This document shows positions 1 through 6,595 of a DNA stretch of 8,321 nucleotides, in pieces (positions within the stretch are counted from its first letter, which is position 1; each line of letters opens with the position of its first letter). This DNA comes from an uncultured Pseudorhodobacter sp. (GTDB lineage Bacteria; Pseudomonadota; Alphaproteobacteria; Rhodobacterales; Rhodobacteraceae): the NCBI GenBank assembly GCA_945952425.1, contig CAMFIX010000115.1, forward strand, positions 1 through 8,321, given 5' to 3'. The notes beneath the pieces are model-generated. The model saw only the letters and a program-made list of their open reading frames with translations, was not told the origin of the DNA and made no database searches. A program made the translations under genes and the position numbers.

Positions 1-759
1 CGGGACGAAGGAAGCTGGGCCTCCGGTCTGATGGTGACGCTGGCGGGCGCCCTGACCCTGCAGCACGCCGAGGCCTTGTGCGGCATCGTGCTGACCCAGC
101 TGGTGCGTAAAGGCGCGCCGGTGGTTTATGGCGGGTTCACCTCGAACGTCGATATGAAATCGGGCGCTCCGGCCTTCGGGACGCCGGAATATGCCAAGGC
201 GGCGCAGGCCTCGGGGCAGCTGGCGCGGCATTTGCGGCTGCCCTTCCGCAGTTCCAATGTCACGGCGGCCAATGCCTTGGATGCGCAGGCCGCCTATGAA
301 AGCCAGATGGCGCTTTGGGGCTGTCTGATGGGGGGCGCCAACCTCATCATGCATGGCGCGGGCTGGATGCATGGCGGGCTGACGGCGAGTTACGAGAAGC
401 TGATCCTCGACGCCGAGATGCTGATGATGATGCAAAGCTATTTCACGCCGATCGAGGTCGATGCCGACACTTTGGCTTTGGAGGCCATCGCCGAGGCCGG
501 GGCGGGGGGGCATTTCTTCGGCACCCAGCACACGATGGCGCGTTTCGAGACCGCTTTTCACGCGCCGATGCTGTCGAACTGGGACAATTACCCGGCTTGG
601 CTCGCGAAAGGCGCCGAAGAGGCTCCGGCGCGGGCCAACCGCATCTGGAAAGAGCTGCTGGCGGGCTATGAGGCGCCGCCCCTGGACGAAGGCATTCGCG
701 AGGCGGTGGAGGATTACATCGCCCGGCGGAAAGCCGAAGGCGGGGTCGAGGTGAACTGA
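1..759 (+). CDS. Trimethylamine methyltransferase (MttB)-family protein, C-terminal part
   Basis: Open from the first base in frame 1; the start lies outside the window, and 252 C-terminal residues are visible of a family usually near 500. Recognisable MttB/COG5598 blocks are the GGF-TSNVDMK segment, the HGAGW-MHGGL-ASYEK-DAEM stretch and the GHFFGTQHT-F---FH-P--S-W--Y--W block, followed by the usual C-terminal WKELLAGYE-PPLD tail. Family members transfer a methyl group from a quaternary or tertiary amine to a corrinoid protein. Archaeal MttB uses pyrrolysine (UAG) for trimethylamine, while non-pyrrolysine relatives such as MtgB act on glycine betaine or similar compounds. No in-frame TAG occurs in the visible part and the gene ends in TGA, so this looks like a non-pyrrolysine member. 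Substrate unknown; a corrinoid partner gene is not visible here. It converges on the TetR gene, so it is not part of the importer operon. Confidence 0.9.
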   Translation, partial: RDEGSWASGLMVTLAGALTLQHAEALCGIVLTQLVRKGAPVVYGGFTSNVDMKSGAPAFGTPEYAKAAQASGQLARHLRLPFRSSNVTAANALDAQAAYESQMALWGCLMGGANLIMHGAGWMHGGLTASYEKLILDAEMLMMMQSYFTPIEVDADTLALEAIAEAGAGGHFFGTQHTMARFETAFHAPMLSNWDNYPAWLAKGAEEAPARANRIWKELLAGYEAPPLDEGIREAVEDYIARRKAEGGVEVN

Positions 760-765
760 GGGTGC

Positions 766-813
766 CGGCGGGGTGAACCCCGCCCTACGGCTGGCGGAGG
801 GTTCACCCCGCCG
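766..813. repeat. GC-rich inverted repeat between convergent genes (REP-like, probable bidirectional terminator)
   Basis: Bases 766-780 (CGGCGGGGTGAACCC) are the exact reverse complement of 799-813, giving a 15-bp perfect stem around an 18-base centre. The left arm also folds on its own: GGCGGGG, loop TGAA, CCCCGCC (767-784). It sits between the MttB-family stop (759) and the TetR stop (818), where a bidirectional terminator would be expected, although there is no T-run. The GGCGGGGTTCACCCCGCC-type core resembles extragenic repeats I associate with Rhodobacterales genomes, so it may be a multicopy element. That last point is from memory, not shown here. Confidence 0.7.
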
Positions 814-817
814 CCCC

Positions 818-1432
818 TCACCCTGCCAAAGCCGCCGCCAGGGCCGCGTTCCGCGCGCGCATCGCGGCCAGAAGCTGGGCCATTTCCATCTCGTCCAGCC
901 GCACGAAATCGGTGAAGGCCTGGTTCAGCCCGCCGAAGATCACATCGGCCAGCGGCCCCGGCGCCAGCCCCTGCCGCATCCGCCCCGCCGCCTGGCAGGC
1001 GCTGAGCAACTCTGCCACCTGCGCCCGCAGCCGGTCGTCCAGCCCCGCGAAGATCACCGAAAACGGCGAGCCGGGGGCGCCGATGGTCCAGGCCAGCGCC
1101 CGCCGCCACAGGTCTTTCGTCAGATAGGTCAGCGAGTGTTCGTAATAGCCGCCGATCAGCGCATCCAACGCCGCCGCCAGCCCCTCGGGCGGGGCCGCCA
1201 CCACGCGCTGGCCAAGGTCCAGAACCTCCTCGACCTCCAGCGTCACCAGCGCCAAAAGCACATCCCCCTTGGTCGCGAAATAGTTATAGACCGTGCCGAC
1301 CGAGACCTCGGCCTGGGCCGCGATCTCTTCCATCTTCACCGCGTCGTATCCCGCCTCGTGAAACAGCCGAAGCGCCGCCGCAAGGATGCGGTCGGCGCGT
1401 TCTGCCTTTTGTTTCGCCCTTAGCCCCGCCAT
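818..1432 (-). CDS. TetR/AcrR-family transcriptional regulator
   Basis: A 204-residue protein of normal TetR length. The N-terminal DNA-binding domain is clear: helix 1 with ADRILAAALRLFHEAGYDAV (about 13-32), then the helix-turn-helix MEEIAAQAEVSVGTVYNYF (34-52) followed by the typical K-G-LL turn (55-60). Residues from about 65 to 204 form the alpha-helical ligand/dimer domain, which carries no family-specific signature I can name. The ATG is the first start after the intergenic region and has only a weak AGG upstream. The gene is divergent from the binding-protein gene with 84 bases between starts and a palindrome (1451-1466) in that gap, the classical layout for a TetR repressor that controls itself and the divergent operon. 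Regulation of the importer is inferred from position; the ligand is unknown. Confidence 0.93.
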   Translation of the reverse strand: MAGLRAKQKAERADRILAAALRLFHEAGYDAVKMEEIAAQAEVSVGTVYNYFATKGDVLLALVTLEVEEVLDLGQRVVAAPPEGLAAALDALIGGYYEHSLTYLTKDLWRRALAWTIGAPGSPFSVIFAGLDDRLRAQVAELLSACQAAGRMRQGLAPGPLADVIFGGLNQAFTDFVRLDEMEMAQLLAAMRARNAALAAALAG

Positions 1433-1450
1433 CCGGCTCGCCTGTGAAGT

Positions 1451-1466
1451 TTGAAGTTGACTTCAA
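1451..1466. promoter_or_regulatory. Probable TetR operator, palindrome in divergent promoter region
   Basis: TTGAAGT (1451-1457), a 2-base centre (TG) and ACTTCAA (1460-1466) form a perfect 7+7 inverted repeat. A further TGAAGT lies directly upstream (1445-1450 region), giving a direct repeat of the half-site. The palindrome is AT-rich against a very GC-rich background and is 18 bases from the TetR start and about 50 from the binding-protein start. It overlaps a -35-like TTGACT (1457-1462); a matching -10 (CATCCT near 1481) is weak. Occupancy by the TetR protein would block both promoters. Confidence 0.7.
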
Positions 1467-1516
1467 AATTGAACGAACCCCATCCTGAGTGCAACAAGAA
1501 CCGACAGGAGAGACTG

Positions 1517-2566
1517 ATGACCCCGCGTTTCCCCAAAACCCTGACCGCCCTGGCCCTTTTGGCCACGCCCGCCCTGGCCGAAGATCAGCTGAACGCGCTC
1601 GTCTGGTGCGATCACACCGACCCCGCTTTGCTGGAGCCTTTCGAGAAGGCCAACAACGTCAAGGTCAACGTCAAGGAATACGAGGGCACGGCGGCGGGGA
1701 TGGCGATCCTCGACCAAAGCCAGCCGGGGGATTGGGATGTGATGGTGGTCGATTCGGTCGACGTGCATCGCCTGGTCGAGGCCAAGCGCCTGGCCCCGAT
1801 GCCCGCCGAGGCGCTGCCCACCGCCGATTTCTTCCCCGAGCTGGTGATGGCGCAGAACAACGTCATCGACGGGAAGACCTATGCGGTGACCGAGAAATTC
1901 GGCTACAACACGATCTCTTACGACAAGACCAAGGTCGATCCGAAGGATATGGAGGATCTGACCACCCTGACCTCGGGCAAATACGACGGCAAGATCGGGA
2001 TTTATGACTATTACCTGCCGGTCCTGGGGCTGGTGGCGTTGGAGAAAGGCATCAAGACGGCCGACATCTCCGCGGCCAATCTCGACAGTCTGAAAGACCC
2101 GCTGATGGCGCTGCGCAAAGCCTCCAAGCAGGTCAGCGACGTGACGGCGAGCCAGACGGCTCTGGCGACGGGCGAGGTCGATATCCTGGTCGGCGGGGGC
2201 GAGTGGCTGACGGCGGTGCTGGCCAAGGACAATCCCAACCTGGACTGGACGATCCCGAAACAGGGCGGGCTGCGCTGGACGCAAAGCATCGGCGTGGTGG
2301 AGGGCGCGGCGCATCCCGACCTCGCGCTGAAATTCGTGCAGTATATCGTCTCGCCCGAGGGCCAGGCGGCGCTGGCGCAATCGTCCTGCTATTGGGGGAT
2401 GCCGGCCAACAAGAAGGCGGGCGACCTGCTTTCGCCCGAGGCCAAGACCGTGCTGCGCTGGGATCAACAACCGGATTATCTTGCCCGCGCGCAGCTTTAC
2501 CCGATCCCGGATGCGGCGACCGATACCGCGATGCAAGACCTCTGGACCGCGATGCTGAACCAGTGA
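1517..2566 (+). CDS. PotD/PotF-like periplasmic substrate-binding protein of ABC importer
   Basis: The ATG at 1517 is chosen over the in-frame upstream ATG at 1451 because it follows a good ribosome site (AGGAG, 1506-1510, 6-base gap) and starts a clean signal peptide: MTPRFPK, a hydrophobic stretch, then cleavage after TPALA (residue 21). The upstream ATG would lie inside the operator palindrome. The 349-residue product matches the size and order of the polyamine-type binding protein family (COG0687): LNALVWCDHTDP---LEPFEK at the mature N-terminus, WDVMVVDS, FGYNTISYDK, DILVGGGEWL and the C-terminal FVQYIVSPEGQAALAQ block. It captures the ligand in the periplasm for the two permeases encoded next. 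The mature protein has exactly two cysteines (C31 and C291), a possible disulfide. Specificity (polyamine, opine-like or another cation) cannot be told from sequence alone. First gene of a five-gene operon. Confidence 0.93.
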   Translation: MTPRFPKTLTALALLATPALAEDQLNALVWCDHTDPALLEPFEKANNVKVNVKEYEGTAAGMAILDQSQPGDWDVMVVDSVDVHRLVEAKRLAPMPAEALPTADFFPELVMAQNNVIDGKTYAVTEKFGYNTISYDKTKVDPKDMEDLTTLTSGKYDGKIGIYDYYLPVLGLVALEKGIKTADISAANLDSLKDPLMALRKASKQVSDVTASQTALATGEVDILVGGGEWLTAVLAKDNPNLDWTIPKQGGLRWTQSIGVVEGAAHPDLALKFVQYIVSPEGQAALAQSSCYWGMPANKKAGDLLSPEAKTVLRWDQQPDYLARAQLYPIPDAATDTAMQDLWTAMLNQ

Positions 2567-3402
2567 GACGCGAGATCCGCCTCGGCTGGGGCCTCGTCGC
2601 CCCGGCGCTGCTATGGACGGCGGCCTTCTTCGTCCTGCCCTTCGCCGCGATGCTGGCCCTTAGCTTCGCGCATATGGAGGGGCGGGCGGTCGTCCAGGGG
2701 TTCGACGCGGGCAACTACATCCGCGCCTTCACCGATTGGAGCCAGCTGAAGGCGCTGATTAACTCGGTCGAGATCACGGCGACGGTGACGGTGGTCTCGG
2801 TCCTGCTGGCCTGGCCCCTGGCTGCGACCATCGCCTGGCGGGTGCCGGCGCGCTGGCAGAGGCTGGCGCTGCTGATGGCCGTGCTGCCGTTCTGGACCTC
2901 TTACGTCGTGCGGTCGTATTCTTGGCTGCTGGTTTTGGGCAAGACCGGGGTGGTGAACCGCGGTTTTGCGCTGCTGGGCCTCGGACCGTTCGAGATGGCC
3001 TCGACGCGCTTCGCGACCGTCCTGGGCTTCACGCATTTCTTCGTCATGCTGCTGACGCTGACGATCTATGCCAACCTGGTGCAGCTGTCGCCCAACTATG
3101 CCCGCGCCGCGCAAGACCTTGGGGCGAGCCGGCTGCGGACGCTGTGGCATGTCATCCTGCCGCTGACCTTGCCGGGGATCGTCACCGGCGCCTTCGTGAC
3201 CTTCGTGCTCTGCATCGGAGATTACGTGACCCCGCAAATCCTCGGCGGAAACAACGAGTTGACCTTGCCGCAGCTGATTATGCTGCAGATGGGGAGGGGG
3301 GGTAATTTCCCGATGGCCTCGGCCTTGTCGGTCATCCTGATGGCGGTGGTGACGCTGGCTTATGGCGCCTGTGCGAAGTGGTTGAGGCTCGACCGGCTAT
3401 GA
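2563..3402 (+). CDS. PotB-like ABC transporter permease
   Basis: The reading frame starts at GTG 2563, whose GTGA overlaps the TGA of the binding-protein gene. There is no convincing Shine-Dalgarno and no earlier start fits the family, so translation is probably coupled. The 279-residue product is very hydrophobic with about six membrane segments; the first begins at about residue 8 (GLVAPALLWTAAFFVLPF). The cytoplasmic EAA loop that docks on the ATPase is visible at about 180-205 (ARAAQDLGAS, then LPLTLPG). IGDYVTPQILGG in the last third is typical of the first permease in PotABCD-type systems. It acts in the inner membrane as a heterodimer with the next gene product. Length is normal for the family. 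Confidence 0.92.
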   Translation: MRREIRLGWGLVAPALLWTAAFFVLPFAAMLALSFAHMEGRAVVQGFDAGNYIRAFTDWSQLKALINSVEITATVTVVSVLLAWPLAATIAWRVPARWQRLALLMAVLPFWTSYVVRSYSWLLVLGKTGVVNRGFALLGLGPFEMASTRFATVLGFTHFFVMLLTLTIYANLVQLSPNYARAAQDLGASRLRTLWHVILPLTLPGIVTGAFVTFVLCIGDYVTPQILGGNNELTLPQLIMLQMGRGGNFPMASALSVILMAVVTLAYGACAKWLRLDRL

Positions 3403-4166
3403 AGCTTCTCGCCTGGATCTACCTCGCCTTGGGCTATGCCTTCATCTTCCTGCCGGTGGTGGTTCTGGTGGTTTTCTCCTTCCAGGACGGGCGCTTGCCG
3501 GTGCCGCCGTTCCAGGGCTTCACCCTGAAATGGTATGCGCAGATCACCAGTGACGGAGCCCTGATGACCGCGCTGGGCAATTCGGCGCTGGTGGCGTTTC
3601 TGTCGTCCGCGGTGGCTTTGACCCTGGGGTTTCTCGCCGCCCATGGCCTGGCGCGGGCGGTCCTGCCGGGCAGTGTGCTGATGCGGGGGATGCTGATTGC
3701 GCCGATGACCGTCTCTTACCTGATTATCGGGCTTGGGCTTCTGACCTTCTTCAACCGGATCGGGGTGAAGCCCTCGCTGCTGGCGACCGGGATCGGCCAT
3801 GTCGTCATCAACCTGCCCCTATGCTTCGCCATCTGCTATGCCGCGATGGGCGACCACCAGCGCAGCGCCGAGCGCGCCGCCCGCGACCTCGGCGCGTCGG
3901 AGGCCCAGGTGCTCTGGCACATCTCGGCGCCCATGCTGGCGCCCGCGCTTGGGGCGGCGTTCTTCCTGTCGGTCACCTTCTCCTGGGACGAGTTCCTGAT
4001 CGCCTTCCTGCTGACCCGGTTCGATGTGACCCTGCCGGTGGAGATCTGGTCGATGCTGCGTTCAGGGCTCTCGCCCGCCACCAATGCGGTGGGTTCCTTG
4101 GTCTTCCTGATCTCGGCCAGCGTCGTGGTTCTGGCCGAGATTTTCCTTTTGCGGAGAAAGCCTTGA
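3399..4166 (+). CDS. PotC-like ABC transporter permease
   Basis: Starts at ATG 3399 in an ATGA overlap with the previous stop. A frame-compatible GTG upstream (3378) would lie inside the first permease and is not needed. The 255-residue protein opens with a membrane segment (WIYLALGYAFIFLPVVVLVV) followed by FSF and then PPFQGFTLKWY, the usual start of PotC-type permeases. The EAA loop is at about 158-181 (ERAARDLGAS, then the ISAPMLAPALG end), and FSWDEFLIAFLL-R-D-TLPVEIW in the last transmembrane pair is strongly conserved in this class. It pairs with the PotB-like permease to form the channel. Expression depends on coupling: the nearest GAGG is 11 bases upstream. Confidence 0.92.
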   Translation: MKLLAWIYLALGYAFIFLPVVVLVVFSFQDGRLPVPPFQGFTLKWYAQITSDGALMTALGNSALVAFLSSAVALTLGFLAAHGLARAVLPGSVLMRGMLIAPMTVSYLIIGLGLLTFFNRIGVKPSLLATGIGHVVINLPLCFAICYAAMGDHQRSAERAARDLGASEAQVLWHISAPMLAPALGAAFFLSVTFSWDEFLIAFLLTRFDVTLPVEIWSMLRSGLSPATNAVGSLVFLISASVVVLAEIFLLRRKP

Positions 4167-5164
4167 CCGCTTCCGTCACCATTTCCCGCGTCACCCAGAC
4201 CTATGGCGCAGCGACCGCCCTGCACGAGGTTTCGCTGCAGATCGAGCCGGGGGAGTTCGTCGTTCTGCTGGGCCCTTCCGGCTGCGGCAAGACCACTTTG
4301 CTGAACCTGATCGGCGGGTTCGCCCAGCCCGCCTCGGGGGAGATTCTGATCGGCGGACGGGATATGGCGGGCATCGCGCCCGCCGCGCGGCCGACGACCA
4401 CGGTCTTTCAGGACTATGCGCTGTTCCCGCATATGACGCTGGCCGAGAATGTCGCCTTCGGCCTGCGGATGCGGGGGGTGGGCAAGGCGGCGCGGCGGGC
4501 CAAGGCGGCGGAGATGCTGGCTTTGGTCGGCCTGCCGGGGCGCGAGGATCGGCGCCCGCATGAGCTTTCGGGCGGGCAAAGGCAGCGCGTGGCCTTGGCC
4601 CGGGCGCTGGCGGTCTCGCCCGAGGTCTTGCTGCTGGACGAGCCCTTGGGCGCCCTGGACCTGAAGCTGCGGCGCCAGATGCAGGACGAGCTGAAGGCGA
4701 TCCAGCGCAAGGTGGGGACGACCTTCGTTCATGTGACCCATGACCAGGAAGAGGCGATGGCCTTGGCCGACCGCATCGTCGTGATGTCCGAAGGTCGGAT
4801 CGCGGATATCGGCCCCCCGCGCGAAGTTTACCTGCAGCCCAAAAGCCTGTTCTCGGCCGCTTTCATGGGGGAAATCAACCAGCTGCCGGTGACCCGTGGC
4901 CAGGCGGGCTTCGGCCCGGTGCCGGGGGCCGGCACCCGCTCGGGCATGCTTTTGATCCGGCCCGAGGCGATCAACACTTCCCAAGGCCTGCCGCTGGGCG
5001 AGGCCGTCTTGACCGATGCCGCCTTCTTCGGCACCCATGTGCGGGCCCATGCCCGGCTGGGCGCCCTGGCGCTGGTCTTGCATCTGCCGCAAGGCAGCGA
5101 TCCGCGCCCGGGCGAGACCATGACCCTTTTCGCCAGCGCCCATTCCTTCCTGGAGGCCTCATGA
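4163..5164 (+). CDS. PotA-like ABC transporter ATP-binding protein
   Basis: The most plausible start is TTG 4163, overlapping the previous stop as TTGA and preceded by GGAG (4153-4156, 6-base gap). No ATG or GTG fits upstream of the conserved nucleotide-binding fold without invading the permease. The 333-residue protein has Walker A GPSGCGKTT (37-45), the Q-loop around Q83 (FQDYALFPHMT), the signature LSGGQRQRVALARAL (135-149), Walker B LLLDEPLGALD (156-166) and the switch histidine H193 (HVTHDQEE). A short TOBE-type C-terminal region with LLIRPEAI follows. It energises import at the inner face of the membrane. It is somewhat shorter than E. coli PotA, with a reduced C-terminal regulatory part. 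All catalytic motifs are intact. Confidence 0.93.
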   Translation: MTASVTISRVTQTYGAATALHEVSLQIEPGEFVVLLGPSGCGKTTLLNLIGGFAQPASGEILIGGRDMAGIAPAARPTTTVFQDYALFPHMTLAENVAFGLRMRGVGKAARRAKAAEMLALVGLPGREDRRPHELSGGQRQRVALARALAVSPEVLLLDEPLGALDLKLRRQMQDELKAIQRKVGTTFVHVTHDQEEAMALADRIVVMSEGRIADIGPPREVYLQPKSLFSAAFMGEINQLPVTRGQAGFGPVPGAGTRSGMLLIRPEAINTSQGLPLGEAVLTDAAFFGTHVRAHARLGALALVLHLPQGSDPRPGETMTLFASAHSFLEAS

Positions 5165-5877
5165 ACCCGCAAGACTGGTGGCGCATCCGGCCGATGGGCG
5201 ACGGCGTCACCCATATCGACGAGCCGCATATCCGCGAATTCTACCGCTGCAATGTCTGGCATGTGCGGGGGCGGGATACCGACATGCTGGTCGACAGCGG
5301 CATGGGGGTGGTTTCGTTGCGGCAATGGGTGCCGCTGGTGACCGAAAAGCCCTTGCAGGCGGTGGCCTCGCACACCCATTTCGACCATATCGGCTGCCAC
5401 CACGAATTCCCCTGCCGCCTTTGCCACGAAGCCGAGGCGCATCTGCTGGCCGCGCCCAGCCGGGAAAACACCTTCGCCGACAAATATGTGACCGACGAGA
5501 TCTTCACCGCCTTGCCGCCCGCGCCCTATTCTTCCGCGACCTATGCCGTGAAATCCGCCCCCGCGACGCGCATCCTGCAGGACCGCGATGTGATCGACCT
5601 CGGCGACCGGCAGTTCGAGGTGATCCATACCCCCGGCCATTCTCCGGGCGGCATCGCCTTGTGGGAGGCGGCGACGGGCGTCCTCTTCTCGGGCGACATC
5701 GTCTATGATGGCGAGTTGATTGAGGGGACGAGCGCGCTGGAGCAGGCGCAATATGTCACCTCGATGCAGCGGCTGTATGACCTGCCGGTGCGGGTCGTGC
5801 ATGGCGGGCATTTCCCGAGCTATTCGGGCGAAAGGCATCGCCAGATCATCAAGGACTGGCTCGCCACCAAGGCGTGA
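5161..5877 (+). CDS. Metallo-beta-lactamase-fold hydrolase
   Basis: Last gene of the operon; ATG 5161 overlaps the ATPase stop (ATGA) and has a strong GGAGG (5152-5156). The 238-residue protein has the zinc-site set of the MBL fold (COG0491-like): H71-T-H73-F-D75-H76, then H160 in TPGHSPGG, D179 in FSGDIVYDGEL, and H217 in VVHGGHFPS. No signal peptide or membrane segment is seen, so it should act in the cytoplasm. MBL proteins hydrolyse thioesters, lactones, amides or phosphoesters, and motif content alone does not say which. The TPGHSPGG element is shared with glyoxalase II-like and lactonase-like members. Tight coupling to an importer suggests that the imported compound or its early product is the substrate, which is inference. 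Three extra His/Cys residues just after the first motif (C79, H80, H81) are notable. Confidence 0.92.
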   Translation: MNPQDWWRIRPMGDGVTHIDEPHIREFYRCNVWHVRGRDTDMLVDSGMGVVSLRQWVPLVTEKPLQAVASHTHFDHIGCHHEFPCRLCHEAEAHLLAAPSRENTFADKYVTDEIFTALPPAPYSSATYAVKSAPATRILQDRDVIDLGDRQFEVIHTPGHSPGGIALWEAATGVLFSGDIVYDGELIEGTSALEQAQYVTSMQRLYDLPVRVVHGGHFPSYSGERHRQIIKDWLATKA

Positions 5878-5882
5878 CGCCA

Positions 5883-5926
5883 AATTTTCTGCGAAAATTC
5901 ATTCCAGAGAATTTTCGCAGAAAATT
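5883..5926. terminator. AT-rich nested inverted repeat, probable bidirectional terminator
   Basis: AATTTTCTGCGAAAATTC (5883-5900) and its exact reverse complement (5909-5926) form an 18-bp perfect stem with an 8-base loop (ATTCCAGA). Each arm is itself a small palindrome (AATTTTC, 3 bases, GAAAATT), so either one long hairpin or two short ones can form. It lies between the convergent stops of the MBL gene (5877) and the GntR gene (5933), with A/T runs on both sides. Its AT-richness is in sharp contrast with the surroundings. Confidence 0.75.
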
Positions 5927-5932
5927 CGCGGC

Positions 5933-6595
5933 CTAGCTGGCCAGATGCCGCAGGCCTTGCGTCACGTCGGTCCGCACGGCCAGCCGCAGCCCCGGCTCGT
6001 CCCCCGCCCGCAAGGCGGCAAGGATCAGCCGGTGGTGATGGGGCACATCGCGCCGCCGCAGCTTGTCGTAAAGCGCGCGCATCGTGGGCCCCAGCTGCAG
6101 CCAGACCGTCTCGCAGATCGCCAGCATGGCGGGCGTCTGGGCGCGCAGGTATAAAGTGCGGTGGAACTCCAGGTTGGTGCGCACATAGGCCACCGCGTCA
6201 TGGTTCAGCACCGCCTCCTGGTTCATCGCGTTGATCGCAGTCAGCCGGTCGATCAGGGCGAAATGGGCGCGGGGCAAGGCGCGCGAGGCCATCTCGGGCT
6301 CGATCATCGCGCGGATGGCGGCCAGTTCCTCGATGCGGTCCGGCGACAGTTCGGGGGTGGAGACGCGCCCCGAGGAGGAGATCGTCAGCGCCCCTTCGGC
6401 CGCCAGACGCCGCACGGCCTCGCGGGCCGGGGTCATCGACATGGCATGGGCCTCGGCCAGGCCGCGCAGGGTCAGCGCATGGCCGGGCGCCAGCTCGCCA
6501 TGCATGATCTGTTGGCGCAAGAGCCGGTAAAGCCGCTCATGTGCGGGGGCCGAAGGGTCGGCGAGGCGCAAGCTGGCGGGGCGGGGATGGGTCAT
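5933..6595 (-). CDS. GntR-family regulator with FCD (FadR C-terminal) domain
   Basis: A 220-residue regulator. The winged helix-turn-helix occupies about 17-80: YRLLRQQIMHGELAPGHALTLRGLA, then SMTPAREAVRRLAAEGAL, both diagnostic of GntR. Residues from about 85 to 215 form an FCD ligand domain (IEELAAIRAMIEPEMASRA, NLEFHRTLY, HHRLILAALRAGD). By spacing the metal-site positions are N141, H145, H188 and D210. The usual set is Asp/Asn plus three His, so the last His seems replaced by Asp. FCD regulators usually sense small carboxylates. Its ATG (6593-6595) overlaps the TGA of the metallopeptidase gene upstream on the same strand, so the two are probably co-transcribed. It converges on the importer operon; whether it regulates it is unknown. 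Confidence 0.93.
   Translation of the reverse strand: MTHPRPASLRLADPSAPAHERLYRLLRQQIMHGELAPGHALTLRGLAEAHAMSMTPAREAVRRLAAEGALTISSSGRVSTPELSPDRIEELAAIRAMIEPEMASRALPRAHFALIDRLTAINAMNQEAVLNHDAVAYVRTNLEFHRTLYLRAQTPAMLAICETVWLQLGPTMRALYDKLRRRDVPHHHRLILAALRAGDEPGLRLAVRTDVTQGLRHLAS

Noticed and set aside
1451..1516. Upstream ATG (1451) as start of the binding protein
   Set aside because: It lies inside the operator palindrome, lacks a ribosome site, and would put 22 residues before the signal peptide.
1463..2536. Long minus-strand open frame (357 codons) opposite the binding-protein gene
   Set aside because: Shadow of a GC-rich gene; Arg/His/Gln-rich composition with no domain, whereas the plus strand has a signal peptide and clear family motifs.
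3836..5143. 435-codon minus-strand open frame opposite permease and ATPase
   Set aside because: Covers two well-supported genes on the other strand and has low-complexity Arg/Gln/Gly-rich sequence typical of antisense frames.
4828..5883. 351-codon minus-strand open frame opposite the MBL gene
   Set aside because: The MBL protein on the plus strand has all metal-site motifs; the antisense product shows none.
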